A stretch of DNA of 17,077 nucleotides from Actinomycetota bacterium (GCA_005788585.1 SYBY01000023.1:1-17077), one strand, 5' to 3'. Positions 1 to 9,379 are shown, counted from the stretch's first letter. A program made the numbers and translations. Notes: generated by a model from the sequence alone, not told the origin.

Positions 1-13
1 CGGAGCTCGGGGC

Positions 14-448
14 GTGACCCGTGCCGGCGCCGCGCGCGTCGCGGCGCTCGCCGCGGCGGTCGCGCTCGTAGGCTGCGGCGGGGCCGCGGGCCCGCCACAG
101 CTCCCGAAGGAGCAGGGCGAGAAGCTCGCCGAGGCCTCCATGGCCATCACCGGCGCGTGCGCCCGCGGGCCGCTGACGCCCGAGCAGGAGCGGGCGCTGC
201 AACCGCGCGTCGAACTCCTCGTCGAGGCGACGAAGAACAGCCCCGACTCGCTGTTCGAGTACCCGCAGGAAGATCAGAACCCGCTCCTGACCACGCCGGC
301 GCTGGAACTGCAGGCCGTCATCGGGGCACTGGGCGGCGTCGGACCGCAGCCCGTCTGCAATCAGCGGCTCGCCGACCTCGGCGACCGCGGCCTGGTCGCG
401 GCCGGCCAGGAGTCGCTGCTGCGCGACATGCCCTCGACGCGGGAGTAG
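14..448 (+). CDS. small secreted lipoprotein of unknown function
   Basis: The 144-residue product starts with an Arg-containing n-region and an Ala/Val-rich hydrophobic stretch ending in the lipobox ALVGC at residues 17-21. It is therefore probably lipidated on Cys21 and anchored to the outer face of the membrane. The mature part is short and mostly helical in look, with two more cysteines (near residues 49 and 116) that could form a disulfide. I recognise no catalytic motif or known family. The GTG start at 14 has a GGAG element about 8 bases upstream and gives a complete signal peptide, which supports this start. The window edge is only 13 bases away, so operon context is unseen. It converges on the methyltransferase gene, with one base between the stop codons. 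The coding call and export are fairly sure; the function is not known. Confidence 0.75.
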   Translation: MTRAGAARVAALAAAVALVGCGGAAGPPQLPKEQGEKLAEASMAITGACARGPLTPEQERALQPRVELLVEATKNSPDSLFEYPQEDQNPLLTTPALELQAVIGALGGVGPQPVCNQRLADLGDRGLVAAGQESLLRDMPSTRE

Positions 449-473
449 CTCAGGCGCCGCGCTCGAGCAGGGC
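430..473. terminator. imperfect stem-loop across convergent stop codons
   Basis: GCCCT (430-434) pairs with AGGGC (469-473), and CGCGG (438-442) pairs with CCGCG (457-461), with an internal loop between them. The structure spans both stop codons of the lipoprotein and methyltransferase genes. There is no T tract, so it is only a candidate bidirectional terminator, and GC-rich DNA yields such stems by chance. Confidence 0.25.
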
Positions 474-1823
474 GACGCACTCGATGTGCGGCGTCTGCGG
501 GAACATGTCGACCGGCCGCACGCGCCGCAGCACGTACCCGGCCTCGACGAGCTGCGCGGCGTTCGGCGCGAGCGTCGTCGGGTTGCACGAGATGTAGACG
601 ATGCGCTTCGGGTTCGCCTCGATGATGCGGCGGACGACCTTCTGCGACAGCCCGGCGCGGGGCGGATCGACGACGAGGACGTCCGGCTTGCCCGCCTTCT
701 CGATGAGCTCGCGCAGCGCCAGCCGCACGTCGCCCGCGAAGAACCGCGCCGACGACACGTCGTTGCGGCGCGCGTTCTCGATCGCGTCCGCCACGGCCTC
801 TTCGACGATCTCGATGCCCCAGATCTCGCCGGCGCGCTGCGACAGCGACAGGCCGACCGTGCCGATGCCGCAGAACAGGTCGTACACCCGTTCCCAGCCC
901 TGGAGGTTCGCCAGGTCCGCCGCGACGCCGTACAGCCGCTCGGCCATCTCGGTGTTCGTCTGGAAGAAGGCCGTGGGCGAGATGCCGAACGTCAGGTCGC
1001 CGAGCTCCTCGGTGAGCTTCGGTGCGCCGAGGACGATCTCCGTCTCGCCGCCCTGCGTCGTCTCGCCGAGCGCGTCGGTGCGGGTGATCATGATGGCGTC
1101 GGCCTCGACGGCCTGGTGCAGCGAGTCCGTGTCGATCGCCTCGGCGGCCTTGCCGTCCGCGACGACGAGGCGCGCCTGCAGCTCCCCGGTCCGGCGCCCC
1201 TCGCGCACGACGAGGTTGCGCAGCAGGCCCGTGTGCGTGCGACGGTCGAACGCGGGGAGCCCCTGAGCACGCGCCCAGTCGAGCACCTGCGTGCGGACGC
1301 GGTTGCCGGCCTCCGAGGCGAGCAGGCAGTCGTCGAGCCCGACGATCGTCTCCCACGACCCCGGCGCGTGGAAGCCGCAGACCAGCGTGCCCTCGGGGTC
1401 GGTGCCGAACGAGTACTCGAGCTTGTTGCGGTACCGCCACTGCTCGACGGCCGGCACGATCTCCTCGAGCTCGAAGCCCTCGAGCTTGCCGATCCGCGTC
1501 AGCGCGTCATGCACCTGCGCCTGCTTGATGGCGAGCTGCTTCTCGTACGGGATGACCTGCCACGGCGCACCGGGGTGGTCGGCGATCGGGTCCACCCGGT
1601 CGGGCGACGGCGCGATGACCTCCAACGTGCGCGCCTCGCCGTAGTGGCGCTTGCGCTTGGTGACGCCGGCGCGCACCTTGTCACCGGGGATCGCGCCCTG
1701 GACGAAGAGGACGTAGCCCTCGAGCCGTGCCACGCCGTTCCCGCCGAAGGCGAGATCGTCGATCGTCAGTTCGAGTTCCTGGCCGCGCTCAGGGCGCGCA
1801 GAGGTGTTCACGGGAGCCGACAT
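450..1823 (-). CDS. rlmD: 23S rRNA (uracil-C5)-methyltransferase, RlmD/RumA family
   Basis: This 457-residue SAM-dependent enzyme should form 5-methyluridine in 23S rRNA. A TRAM RNA-binding domain occupies about residues 12-69. The methyltransferase domain shows the SAM motif YDLFCGIGTVGL (314-325), the VDPPRAGL motif (385-392), the nucleophile Cys413 in ISCNPTTL and the likely base Glu448 in HIECV. Length is normal for the family. Three of the four cysteines that hold the 4Fe-4S cluster in E. coli RumA are missing: the CGGC-like stretch before the YEKQL motif reads GAPWQVIP. The exact target base (747, 1939 or both) cannot be read from sequence. I chose ATG 1823: it has a GGTGGG element 6 bases upstream and a TACCGT hexamer 10 bases upstream, whereas the GTG at 1835 has neither. 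It lies 24 bases downstream of the propeller gene. Confidence 0.9.
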   Translation of the reverse strand: MSAPVNTSARPERGQELELTIDDLAFGGNGVARLEGYVLFVQGAIPGDKVRAGVTKRKRHYGEARTLEVIAPSPDRVDPIADHPGAPWQVIPYEKQLAIKQAQVHDALTRIGKLEGFELEEIVPAVEQWRYRNKLEYSFGTDPEGTLVCGFHAPGSWETIVGLDDCLLASEAGNRVRTQVLDWARAQGLPAFDRRTHTGLLRNLVVREGRRTGELQARLVVADGKAAEAIDTDSLHQAVEADAIMITRTDALGETTQGGETEIVLGAPKLTEELGDLTFGISPTAFFQTNTEMAERLYGVAADLANLQGWERVYDLFCGIGTVGLSLSQRAGEIWGIEIVEEAVADAIENARRNDVSSARFFAGDVRLALRELIEKAGKPDVLVVDPPRAGLSQKVVRRIIEANPKRIVYISCNPTTLAPNAAQLVEAGYVLRRVRPVDMFPQTPHIECVALLERGA

Positions 1824-1833
1824 GCGACCCACC

Positions 1834-1839
1834 ACGGTA
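1834..1839 (-). promoter_or_regulatory. possible -10 element TACCGT of the RlmD-type gene
   Basis: The minus strand reads TACCGT, matching TANNNT, ten bases before ATG 1823. A transcript starting here would have only a few leader bases. No convincing -35 is visible, and read-through from the upstream gene is an alternative. Confidence 0.3.
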
Positions 1840-1847
1840 GGGGCTGT

Positions 1848-3557
1848 CTACATCAGGCGGAACGCGCGGTGCATCCGCGTGCGGCTGCCATCCGGGCGGG
1901 TGAGGACCACGCGCACGGTGATCGTGCCTCGCTTGGCGGCACGCCAGCGCTTCTTCGTCGGGCGCATCACCACGCGGAACCGGCCCTTGCCGTCCGCGCG
2001 CACCGCGTCGCGAACCAGCGCGCCGGCGCCGGAGCGAGCCCGGACCGACACGAGCGACCCCGGCTTCGCGCCATCCAGCACGACGGTGAACCCGCGTGCG
2101 AGGCGCAGCCGGCTGATGGTCAGCGTGGTCGTGAGCTTGACGGGGGACGGCTCCTCCGCCACCGGCGCGGGCTGCGGCGCCGTCGGCGTGGGTGCAGGCG
2201 CGGGCGTCGTCTCCGTGGGCGTGGTGCCGCCGCTGTCCGGGGCCGGCGCGAAGGCCGCGGTCACCGACTTGGCGGCGCTCATCGTCACGGAGCAGGAGCC
2301 GGTGCCCGTGCAGGCGCCCGACCATCCGGTGAAGCGCTGGCCGGCCGCTGGCGTGGCGGTGAGCGTGACCGTCGAACCGCGGACCACCTGGGACGAGCAA
2401 GTCGCCGAGCAGACAGGGCCGGAACCCGCGACGCTCCCGCTGCCGGTGACCGTGACGGACAGGTCATGCAGGCGCGGGAAGAACGCGAGGTTCGTCGTGC
2501 TCGAGCCGGTGATCGTGAAGAGCCCACCGACCCACAGCCCCTCGTCGGTGATCTTGACCTCGCGGAGACCGCCGCTCATCGTGAGCGCCGGTTGCCAGGC
2601 CGTGGCCAGGCCGTCCGCGATGCCGATTGCGGCGAGACCACTGCGCGACTGACCACCGGCGGTGGTGAACGTTCCGCCCGCGTAGAGGGTCGACCCCTCG
2701 GCATCAAGGGCATGCACGGTGTTGTTCACATTCGGGTCCCACGAGGTCGCCAGCCCGGTTGAGAGCGCAAGGGCGGCGCTGCGGTTTCGCGCCTGCCCGC
2801 CGATGGTCGTGAAGTTGCCCCCCGGGTGCAGCGCGCCCCCACCGAGCACGATGTCGTTGATCCCGCTGCTGGCGTTCGGGTCCCACGCGGTCGCGAGTCC
2901 TGTAACCGGGTCGAGCGCGGCGATCCGGTTGCGGCTCTGGCCGCCGACCGAGGTGAAGTTCCCCGCTGCGTACAGCACACCGCCCTCCAGGACGATCCGG
3001 TTGCCCGTGTTGTTGGCGTTCGGGTTCCACGCGGTCGCGAGCCCTGTCGAGACGTCGAGCGCGGCGAATCGGTTGCGCACCTGCCCGCCGATCGTGGTGA
3101 ACTGCCCCGCCGTGTAGATCGTGCTGCCATCCCGGACCATGGAGTACACCTGGGCGTTGGCGTTCGGATCCCACGCGGTCGCCAGCCCCGTCGAGCTGTC
3201 GAGCGCGGCGATCCGGTTGCGCGCCTGCCCGCCGACGGTCGTGAACAGCCCGCCCACGTAGACCGTCGATCCGGACACCAGGATCTCGTACACGATGTTG
3301 CTGGCGTTGGGGTTCCAGCTCGTGACGGCCCCGGTCGCGTTGTCGATCGCGGCGATGTGGTTGCGCGCGACCCCGCCGATCTGCGTGAAGTCACCGCCGA
3401 CATAGGTCACGCCGTCACCGGGGACGACGACGCGAATAGCGCCATTGGCCGACGGCGTGATCGTGCTCGGTGTCTCGCTGAACGCAGCCTGCGCAGGGCT
3501 TGCTCCGAGGAGGAGCATCGCGAGAGCGAGCAGGCAGAGACGTGTGAAGGCAGGCAC
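1848..3557 (-). CDS. secreted multi-domain protein with seven delta-60-type propeller repeats and an InlB-like repeat domain
   Basis: The product is 569 residues. Residues 1-24 form a signal peptide ending PAQA. Residues about 50-352 hold seven repeats with exact 48-residue spacing, except 50 for the last. Their hallmark Y-x-G-G-x-F-T-x-x-G-G begins at 52, 100, 148, 196, 244, 292 and 342, each followed by RNRIAALD- and TGLATAWDPN-like segments, as in delta-60/DUF5122 beta-propeller repeats. Residues about 365-438 resemble a divergent InlB B-repeat domain with four cysteines (383, 387, 416, 422). A Pro/Thr-rich linker (about 439-473) leads to a basic beta-rich C-terminal domain (474-569). There is no LPxTG motif or membrane anchor, so it is probably released or held by the basic C-terminus. 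Its role is likely binding or adhesion; I see no catalytic motif. The GTG start at 3557 is chosen because it gives a complete signal peptide; its ribosome binding site is weak. Confidence 0.85.
   Translation of the reverse strand: MPAFTRLCLLALAMLLLGASPAQAAFSETPSTITPSANGAIRVVVPGDGVTYVGGDFTQIGGVARNHIAAIDNATGAVTSWNPNASNIVYEILVSGSTVYVGGLFTTVGGQARNRIAALDSSTGLATAWDPNANAQVYSMVRDGSTIYTAGQFTTIGGQVRNRFAALDVSTGLATAWNPNANNTGNRIVLEGGVLYAAGNFTSVGGQSRNRIAALDPVTGLATAWDPNASSGINDIVLGGGALHPGGNFTTIGGQARNRSAALALSTGLATSWDPNVNNTVHALDAEGSTLYAGGTFTTAGGQSRSGLAAIGIADGLATAWQPALTMSGGLREVKITDEGLWVGGLFTITGSSTTNLAFFPRLHDLSVTVTGSGSVAGSGPVCSATCSSQVVRGSTVTLTATPAAGQRFTGWSGACTGTGSCSVTMSAAKSVTAAFAPAPDSGGTTPTETTPAPAPTPTAPQPAPVAEEPSPVKLTTTLTISRLRLARGFTVVLDGAKPGSLVSVRARSGAGALVRDAVRADGKGRFRVVMRPTKKRWRAAKRGTITVRVVLTRPDGSRTRMHRAFRLM
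2508..3410 (-). repeat. seven 144-bp tandem coding repeats
   Basis: These are the DNA units encoding the 48-residue propeller repeats. They are in frame, diverged in sequence, and 144 bp apart except the last. They are part of the coding sequence and are not a CRISPR or mobile repeat. Confidence 0.85.
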
Positions 3558-3571
3558 CGCCCTGTACTCGA

Positions 3572-3590
3572 CAAGGCGTCCAACGCCTTG
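3572..3590 (-). terminator. 7-bp perfect hairpin after the argF unit
   Basis: CAAGGCG (3572-3578) and CGCCTTG (3584-3590) form a perfect stem with a 5-base loop. It lies between the end of the small helical gene and the start of the propeller gene, both on the minus strand. No T tract follows on the minus strand, so termination would be weak or Rho-assisted. It could also be an operator for the propeller gene, whose start is 15 bases away. Confidence 0.4.
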
Positions 3591-3599
3591 ACCGGGGGT

Positions 3600-4007
3600 C
3601 TACCCGAGGCGTTTGTCGATGGCGCGCAGCACGGACACCCGATTGGCGTGCTGGACCTCGTGGGCGCGGACAGCGCGCAGCTGCGCGTCGGAGAGTCCGT
3701 CGAGCTGCTGCGTGACCTGCGCGGCGGTGAGGTTCTCGTAGTCGGCGATCGCCAGGCCCCGGGTCACGCGGGCACGCGCGGACCCGACGAGGTCCTGCAC
3801 CCCACCGCCCACGCCGCTGAGCAGCCGCGCCGCGAGCTCCTCCGCGTCGCGCCGCTGGATGCGCCCGCGCCGCACAGCGTCGTCGAGCGCTTCCTGCAGC
3901 CGGTCGAACGGCACCGCGACGCCCTTGGTGACGGCGTCCTTGAGCGTCCCGACGGGCGAACCGTCGTCCTCGCCCCCGGAGAGCGGGGCATTGCGCGGCT
4001 GGGTCAC
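3600..4007 (-). CDS. small helical protein of unknown function, possibly lipid-droplet/phasin-like
   Basis: The 135-residue product has no signal peptide or membrane segment. The N-terminal 20 residues are polar and probably disordered. Residues 22-90 look like amphipathic helices (LKDAV, FDRLQEALDDAVRRGRI, DAEELAARLL). The C-terminal 45 residues carry IADYENLTAAQV...LSDAQLRAVRAHEVQHANRVSVLRAI. From memory this resembles a short domain at the C-terminus of actinobacterial granule- or lipid-droplet-associated proteins, but I cannot confirm the family. The GTG start at 4007 has an AAGGT element about 7 bases upstream that overlaps the argF stop codon. With only 10 bases to argF, co-transcription and probable translational coupling are likely. 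No functional link to arginine synthesis is evident. Confidence 0.75.
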   Translation of the reverse strand: MTQPRNAPLSGGEDDGSPVGTLKDAVTKGVAVPFDRLQEALDDAVRRGRIQRRDAEELAARLLSGVGGGVQDLVGSARARVTRGLAIADYENLTAAQVTQQLDGLSDAQLRAVRAHEVQHANRVSVLRAIDKRLG

Positions 4008-4017
4008 GTCGCGGACC

Positions 4018-4899
4018 TTACCCCGCGGCCGGGACCAGCCACTCCAGCAGCGCCTTCTGGGCGTGCCGGCGGTTCTCGGCCTGGTCCCAGATCCGCTGGC
4101 GCTCGCCGTAGAGGACCTCGGAGGTGATCTCCTCCCCCGGGTGCGCGGGCAGGCAGTGCAGCGCGATCGCCCCGGGGGCCGCCTTGGCGAGCAGCGCGTC
4201 GTCGATCCGGTAGGGCTCGAGGTCGCGGCGCCGCTCGTCGGCGGTGTCCTCGTCGCCCATCGACACCCACACGTCGGCGTAGACCGCGTTCGCCCCGGCG
4301 ACGGCCTCGGCCGGGTCGTCGGTGAGGACCGCGCCGGGTGCGTCGGTCAGCGTGTACCCCTCGGGTGACGCGACCGCGACCTCGACCCCGGCGATCTGGC
4401 CCACCAGCGCGAGGGACCGCGCGACGTTGTTGCCGTCACCGACGTACGCGAGCTTCAGGCCGTCGAGCTGCCCGAACTCCTCCTTGAGCGTGAGGAGGTC
4501 GGCCACCGCCTGGCACGGATGGTGTCCGGCGGTGAGCATGTTGAAGACGGGAATCGACGCGTGCTCGGCGAGCTCCTCGAGCAGCGCGTCGGGGCCGGTG
4601 CGGACACCGACGGCCGCGACGTGCCGCGACAGGACGAGTGCGGTGTCCTTGACCGACTCGCCGCGCGAGAGCTGCATCTCGTCGGGCCGCAGGAGCATCG
4701 GGTGGCCGCCCAGCTCAGCGATCCCGGCCTCGAAGCTCAGCCGGGTGCGCGTGGACGGCTTCTGGAAGATGAGGGCCACCGAGCGGCCTTCGAGCGCGCG
4801 GGAGGACAGCGGTGCCGCCTTGAGGGCGGTGGCGCGGTCGAGCACCTCGGCGAGGTCGTGCGGCGAGAGCTCCAGGCCGGTGAGCAGGTGGCGGGTCAA
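4018..4899 (-). CDS. argF: ornithine carbamoyltransferase
   Basis: This enzyme joins carbamoyl phosphate and ornithine to give citrulline in arginine biosynthesis, as a cytoplasmic trimer. The 293-residue product has the carbamoyl-phosphate loop STRTR (49-53), HPCQ (127-130), the ornithine-contact GDGNN (154-158), the SMGDE loop (213-217) typical of ornithine rather than aspartate enzymes, and catalytic HCLP (248-251). The start is TTG 4899, giving MTRHLLTGLELS, which matches the usual family N-terminus. The only nearby alternative, GTG 4950, would add 17 residues that overlap the divergent gene. No Shine-Dalgarno sequence precedes the TTG, but a TATCCT hexamer lies 7 bases upstream, so the mRNA may be leaderless. 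No other arginine gene is in the window, so argF stands apart from any arg cluster here. Confidence 0.93.
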   Translation of the reverse strand: MTRHLLTGLELSPHDLAEVLDRATALKAAPLSSRALEGRSVALIFQKPSTRTRLSFEAGIAELGGHPMLLRPDEMQLSRGESVKDTALVLSRHVAAVGVRTGPDALLEELAEHASIPVFNMLTAGHHPCQAVADLLTLKEEFGQLDGLKLAYVGDGNNVARSLALVGQIAGVEVAVASPEGYTLTDAPGAVLTDDPAEAVAGANAVYADVWVSMGDEDTADERRRDLEPYRIDDALLAKAAPGAIALHCLPAHPGEEITSEVLYGERQRIWDQAENRRHAQKALLEWLVPAAG

Positions 4900-4906
4900 G
4901 CGCGAG

Positions 4907-4912
4907 AGGATA
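4907..4912 (-). promoter_or_regulatory. likely -10 element TATCCT of argF
   Basis: The minus strand reads TATCCT followed by 7 bases and the TTG start codon. Transcription would begin at or next to the start codon. It lies in the 21-base gap between argF and the divergent hydrolase gene; the -35 region would fall inside the neighbouring gene and is not obvious. Confidence 0.45.
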
Positions 4913-4920
4913 GAGGCCGC

Positions 4921-5601
4921 GTGCGCGTCCTCACCTGGAACCTCTACCACGGCCGCGCCGACCCACCGGCCGGCCGGGACCTGCTGCCGGAGTTCAGCGC
5001 GACGCTCGCGAGCTGGGAGTGGGACGTCGCGCTGTTGCAGGAGGTCCCGCCTTGGTGGCCGGTGCCGCTGGCGCGCGCGTCGGGCGCCAGCGCCCGCATG
5101 GCGCTGACGTCGCGCAACGAGCTGCTGCCGCTGCGCCGGTGGATCGCCGAGCGCTGGCCCGACCTCATCAAGTCCGGCGGCGGAGGGTGCAACGCGATCC
5201 TCGTCCGCGGGCACCGCATCACCGACCATCGCCGGGTCCGCCTGCGGTGGCGGCCCGAGCGGCGTGTCGTCCACGGCGTCCGCCTCGACGACGGGACGTG
5301 GATGGCGAACGTGCACGCACAGGTGCGGCCGCACAGCGAGACGCGCAAGGACCTCGCCCGCGCCGGCGCTGCCGTCCTCGACTGGGCGGACGGTGCGCCC
5401 GCGATCCTCGGCGGCGACCTGAACATCCCGCACGCCGAGGTACCCGGCTTCACGCACCTCGACGGCCGGGGCGTCGATCACGTGGTCGGTCGCGGGTTCG
5501 CGGCCGTCGGGCGGCGGGAGATCCCCGACCGCGGGACGCTGTCGGATCACCCGCCGGTGCTGGTCACGGTCCGTCAGGTGACATCCGGTTCGGCGGTATA
5601 G
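4921..5601 (+). CDS. endonuclease/exonuclease/phosphatase-family metal-dependent hydrolase
   Basis: The 226-residue product has the full set of family residues: Asn7 in LTWNLYHG, Glu41 in LLQEV, His132 in ANVHAQ, Asp166 and Asn168 in GGDLNIP, Asp186-His187 in GVDHV, and Asp209-His210 in LSDHPP. These build the Mg-dependent DNase I/APE1-like active site that cleaves phosphodiester or phosphomonoester bonds. There is no signal peptide or DNA-binding extension, and it is compact for the family. The substrate (DNA, phosphoinositide-like lipid or small phosphate ester) cannot be told from sequence. The GTG start at 4921 gives MRVLTWN directly; purine-rich GAGAGGA and AGAGG elements lie just upstream. 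It is divergent from argF by 21 bases and overlaps the convergent downstream gene by 28 bases. Confidence 0.88.
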   Translation: MRVLTWNLYHGRADPPAGRDLLPEFSATLASWEWDVALLQEVPPWWPVPLARASGASARMALTSRNELLPLRRWIAERWPDLIKSGGGGCNAILVRGHRITDHRRVRLRWRPERRVVHGVRLDDGTWMANVHAQVRPHSETRKDLARAGAAVLDWADGAPAILGGDLNIPHAEVPGFTHLDGRGVDHVVGRGFAAVGRREIPDRGTLSDHPPVLVTVRQVTSGSAV

Positions 5602-5618
5602 GCCTCGACCCGGACCGT
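5566..5618. terminator. long-loop inverted repeat around overlapping convergent gene ends
   Basis: ACGGTCCG (5566-5573) and CGGACCGT (5611-5618) are perfect inverted repeats flanking the two stop codons. The 37-base loop makes it a weak candidate for a shared terminator. Both arms are coding sequence. Confidence 0.2.
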
Positions 5619-6224
5619 CGGCAACACCCGTTCCAGCAGAGCCCCGAGCCGCGGTCGCGTGGCGGCGCGGCACCGCCGCCGCTGATTCGCCGTGGGTGCT
5701 TGCTGGCTCACCACACGAGGGATGGCCGAGAACTCTCCGAGAACGACCGGGCGACCAGATGCTCGCAGCGCCGGGACCGGCGTTATGACCACGGCGCCGC
5801 TGAGTTTCGCGACGCCCGCGCTGCCCTTCGCAGCCTCACCGACCTGACCGCGGTACCAGCGACCACCCGGCAGCTTGCCGGAAGCAGCGACCGTAAACAG
5901 GGAGGAATCGCCGTCGCGCAGCCTCCCCCGCACCACACGCGGCGCACGTCTCGTCCTCCGGTACGCGCCGTTCGCGCGGACAGTCGTCTGACACACCGCG
6001 CCTGCGCCCAGAGCGACCTCGTCGACGTACGCCCCGCGACTCGGCTTGCCCTCCATCGCTCCGCGCGAGATCTCCCAACCGTCGGGCAGGGTGAACCCGA
6101 GCTGGGCGACCCTGCTGGAACGTGGCTCCTCCGGGTCGCGAATAGGCGCGTCCGCCGCATGAACGGCCGCCGGCGCGATGAGCACCCCCGCGAGTCCAGA
6201 GATCAGAATATTTCGCGCATTCAT
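5574..6224 (-). CDS. exported protein of unknown function
   Basis: The 216-residue product begins with a signal peptide (hydrophobic residues 6-21, likely cleaved after VHA at 23). The mature part carries a segment GFTLPDGWEISRGAMEGKP followed by alternating beta-like stretches and a basic, Arg-rich C-terminal third. It has two cysteines (in AVCQTT and RRRCRA). I recognise no family. The GFTLPDGWE phrase resembles exported proteins that bind or stabilise rather than catalyse, but this is only an impression. The ATG start at 6224 has no Shine-Dalgarno sequence. It is divergent from the cupredoxin gene with 39 bases between starts, so the two may share a control region. Its stop lies inside the end of the hydrolase gene. 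Confidence 0.7.
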   Translation of the reverse strand: MNARNILISGLAGVLIAPAAVHAADAPIRDPEEPRSSRVAQLGFTLPDGWEISRGAMEGKPSRGAYVDEVALGAGAVCQTTVRANGAYRRTRRAPRVVRGRLRDGDSSLFTVAASGKLPGGRWYRGQVGEAAKGSAGVAKLSGAVVITPVPALRASGRPVVLGEFSAIPRVVSQQAPTANQRRRCRAATRPRLGALLERVLPTVRVEAYTAEPDVT

Positions 6225-6251
6225 GGGTGGTTAGAACGCCGGAGTCGTCGC

Positions 6252-6257
6252 TAAGTT
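6252..6257 (+). promoter_or_regulatory. likely -10 element TAAGTT of the cupredoxin gene
   Basis: TAAGTT is followed by 6 bases and the ATG at 6264, the spacing expected if transcription starts on the start codon. There is no Shine-Dalgarno sequence. It sits in the 39-base divergent gap; no good -35 is visible. Confidence 0.5.
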
Positions 6258-6263
6258 GCGGCC

Positions 6264-6650
6264 ATGCGCATGCTCCTCCTCGTCGCATGTGCGGCACTCG
6301 TCATCGCCGGCTGCGGCGGCGATGACGACGACCCCTCGACGAGCACCCCAGCCACGGCCACCACCGCGACCGACCCGACCGGCCGCGGCGGCCCGGGCGT
6401 CACCGTCGGCATCAAGGAGTTCGCGTTCGACCCGCAGGAGATCACCATCGCCGTCGGCGAGCAGGTCACGTGGCGCAACGACGACACGGCCGAGCACAAC
6501 GTCATCGGGCGGGGGATCGAGGACCCGGCGAAGTCCGACAACCTCGGGCTTGGTCAGACCTACACGTGGCGGGCCCTGCAGGCCGGCACGATGGACTACG
6601 TGTGCACGATCCACCCGAACATGACCGGGCAGGTCGTCGTCGAGGAGTAG
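6264..6650 (+). CDS. cupredoxin-domain copper lipoprotein (plastocyanin/azurin-like)
   Basis: The 128-residue product has a lipobox VIAGC at 13-17, an Asp/Thr/Pro-rich tether (about 18-43) and a single cupredoxin domain (about 46-128). The type 1 copper ligands are visible: His78 in AEHNV, then Cys114, His117 and Met120 in YVCTIHPNM. It should be a membrane-tethered, extracytoplasmic blue-copper electron carrier; its redox partners are not in the window. The ATG start at 6264 gives a complete lipoprotein signal and follows a -10-like TAAGTT by 6 bases, so the mRNA may be leaderless. It is divergent from the exported protein at 5574-6224 and converges on the SnoaL-like gene with 3 bases between stop codons. 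Identification of the fold and ligands is firm; physiological role is inferred. Confidence 0.92.
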   Translation: MRMLLLVACAALVIAGCGGDDDDPSTSTPATATTATDPTGRGGPGVTVGIKEFAFDPQEITIAVGEQVTWRNDDTAEHNVIGRGIEDPAKSDNLGLGQTYTWRALQAGTMDYVCTIHPNMTGQVVVEE

Positions 6651-6653
6651 CGG

Positions 6654-9200
<2,547 letters not shown>

Positions 9201-9204
9201 GGCG

Positions 9205-9300
9205 TTCCCTCCTCGCTTCGGCGGCATGATCCGCATCAGCTGTTGACGGTCGGCGCTGCGTCCCCGCGCCCTCTCAGCCCTGGCCTGCCGGGCTCCCGTA
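9205..9300 (-). promoter_or_regulatory. TPP riboswitch (THI element)
   Basis: Read on the minus strand, the leader of thiO carries the conserved TPP aptamer blocks in order: ACGGGAGCCC (9290-9299), GGGCTGAGAGGG (about 9269-9280), a variable P3 arm, then CTGATGCGGATCATGCCG (about 9222-9239) and the final GCGAGGAGGGAA (9205-9216). GCCC and GGGC form P2. The final conserved block contains the thiO ribosome binding site GAGGAGGG, so TPP binding should block translation initiation directly. I see no separate terminator stem. A weak TACGG/CCGTG pairing could extend the closing stem over the GTG start, but this is uncertain. Confidence 0.93.
9207..9214 (-). promoter_or_regulatory. thiO ribosome binding site inside the riboswitch
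   Basis: GAGGAGGG on the minus strand, 6 bases before GTG 9200. It is a near-perfect anti-16S match, fixes the start of thiO, and lies within the conserved 3' segment of the TPP aptamer. Confidence 0.85.
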
Positions 9301-9310
9301 TGCACGTCAC

Positions 9311-9316
9311 AGGCTA
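9311..9316 (-). promoter_or_regulatory. possible -10 element TAGCCT of the thiO operon
   Basis: TAGCCT on the minus strand would place the transcription start about 6-8 bases downstream, near 9304, a few bases before the aptamer. That fits the riboswitch position well. No clear -35 is seen; the large palindrome at 9343-9379 lies just upstream. Confidence 0.4.
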
Positions 9317-9342
9317 GTACCGCGGAGCCCGCGCGCGGATCG

Positions 9343-9379
9343 GGTCGAGTTTGGGTCGCATACCGACCCAAACTCGACC
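9343..9379. repeat. 16-bp perfect inverted repeat between thiO and thiE
   Basis: GGTCGAGTTTGGGTCG (9343-9358) and its exact reverse complement (9364-9379) flank the 5-base loop CATAC. After one mismatch pair, three further pairs extend it to 9339-9383. Each arm holds two GGGTCG-like hexamers in direct orientation. The genes on both sides point away from it, so it is not a terminator; an operator for a dimeric or tetrameric regulator is the natural reading. Confidence 0.85.

Noticed and set aside
486..2762. Long plus-strand open frame opposite the methyltransferase and propeller genes
   Set aside because: Arg/Ala-rich shadow frame typical of GC-rich DNA, with no domain motif; the minus-strand genes have clear family motifs and a signal peptide.
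2508..3410. Regular 144-bp spacing considered as a CRISPR-like or mobile repeat
   Set aside because: The units are in-frame coding repeats with sequence divergence and no spacer/repeat contrast.
2826..4127. Long plus-strand open frame over the propeller, small helical and argF genes
   Set aside because: It crosses three supported minus-strand genes and has shadow-like composition.
4900..5673. N-terminal extension of argF to a 551-residue protein
   Set aside because: The extra residues are the antisense of the divergent hydrolase gene; conserved argF sequence begins at 4899.
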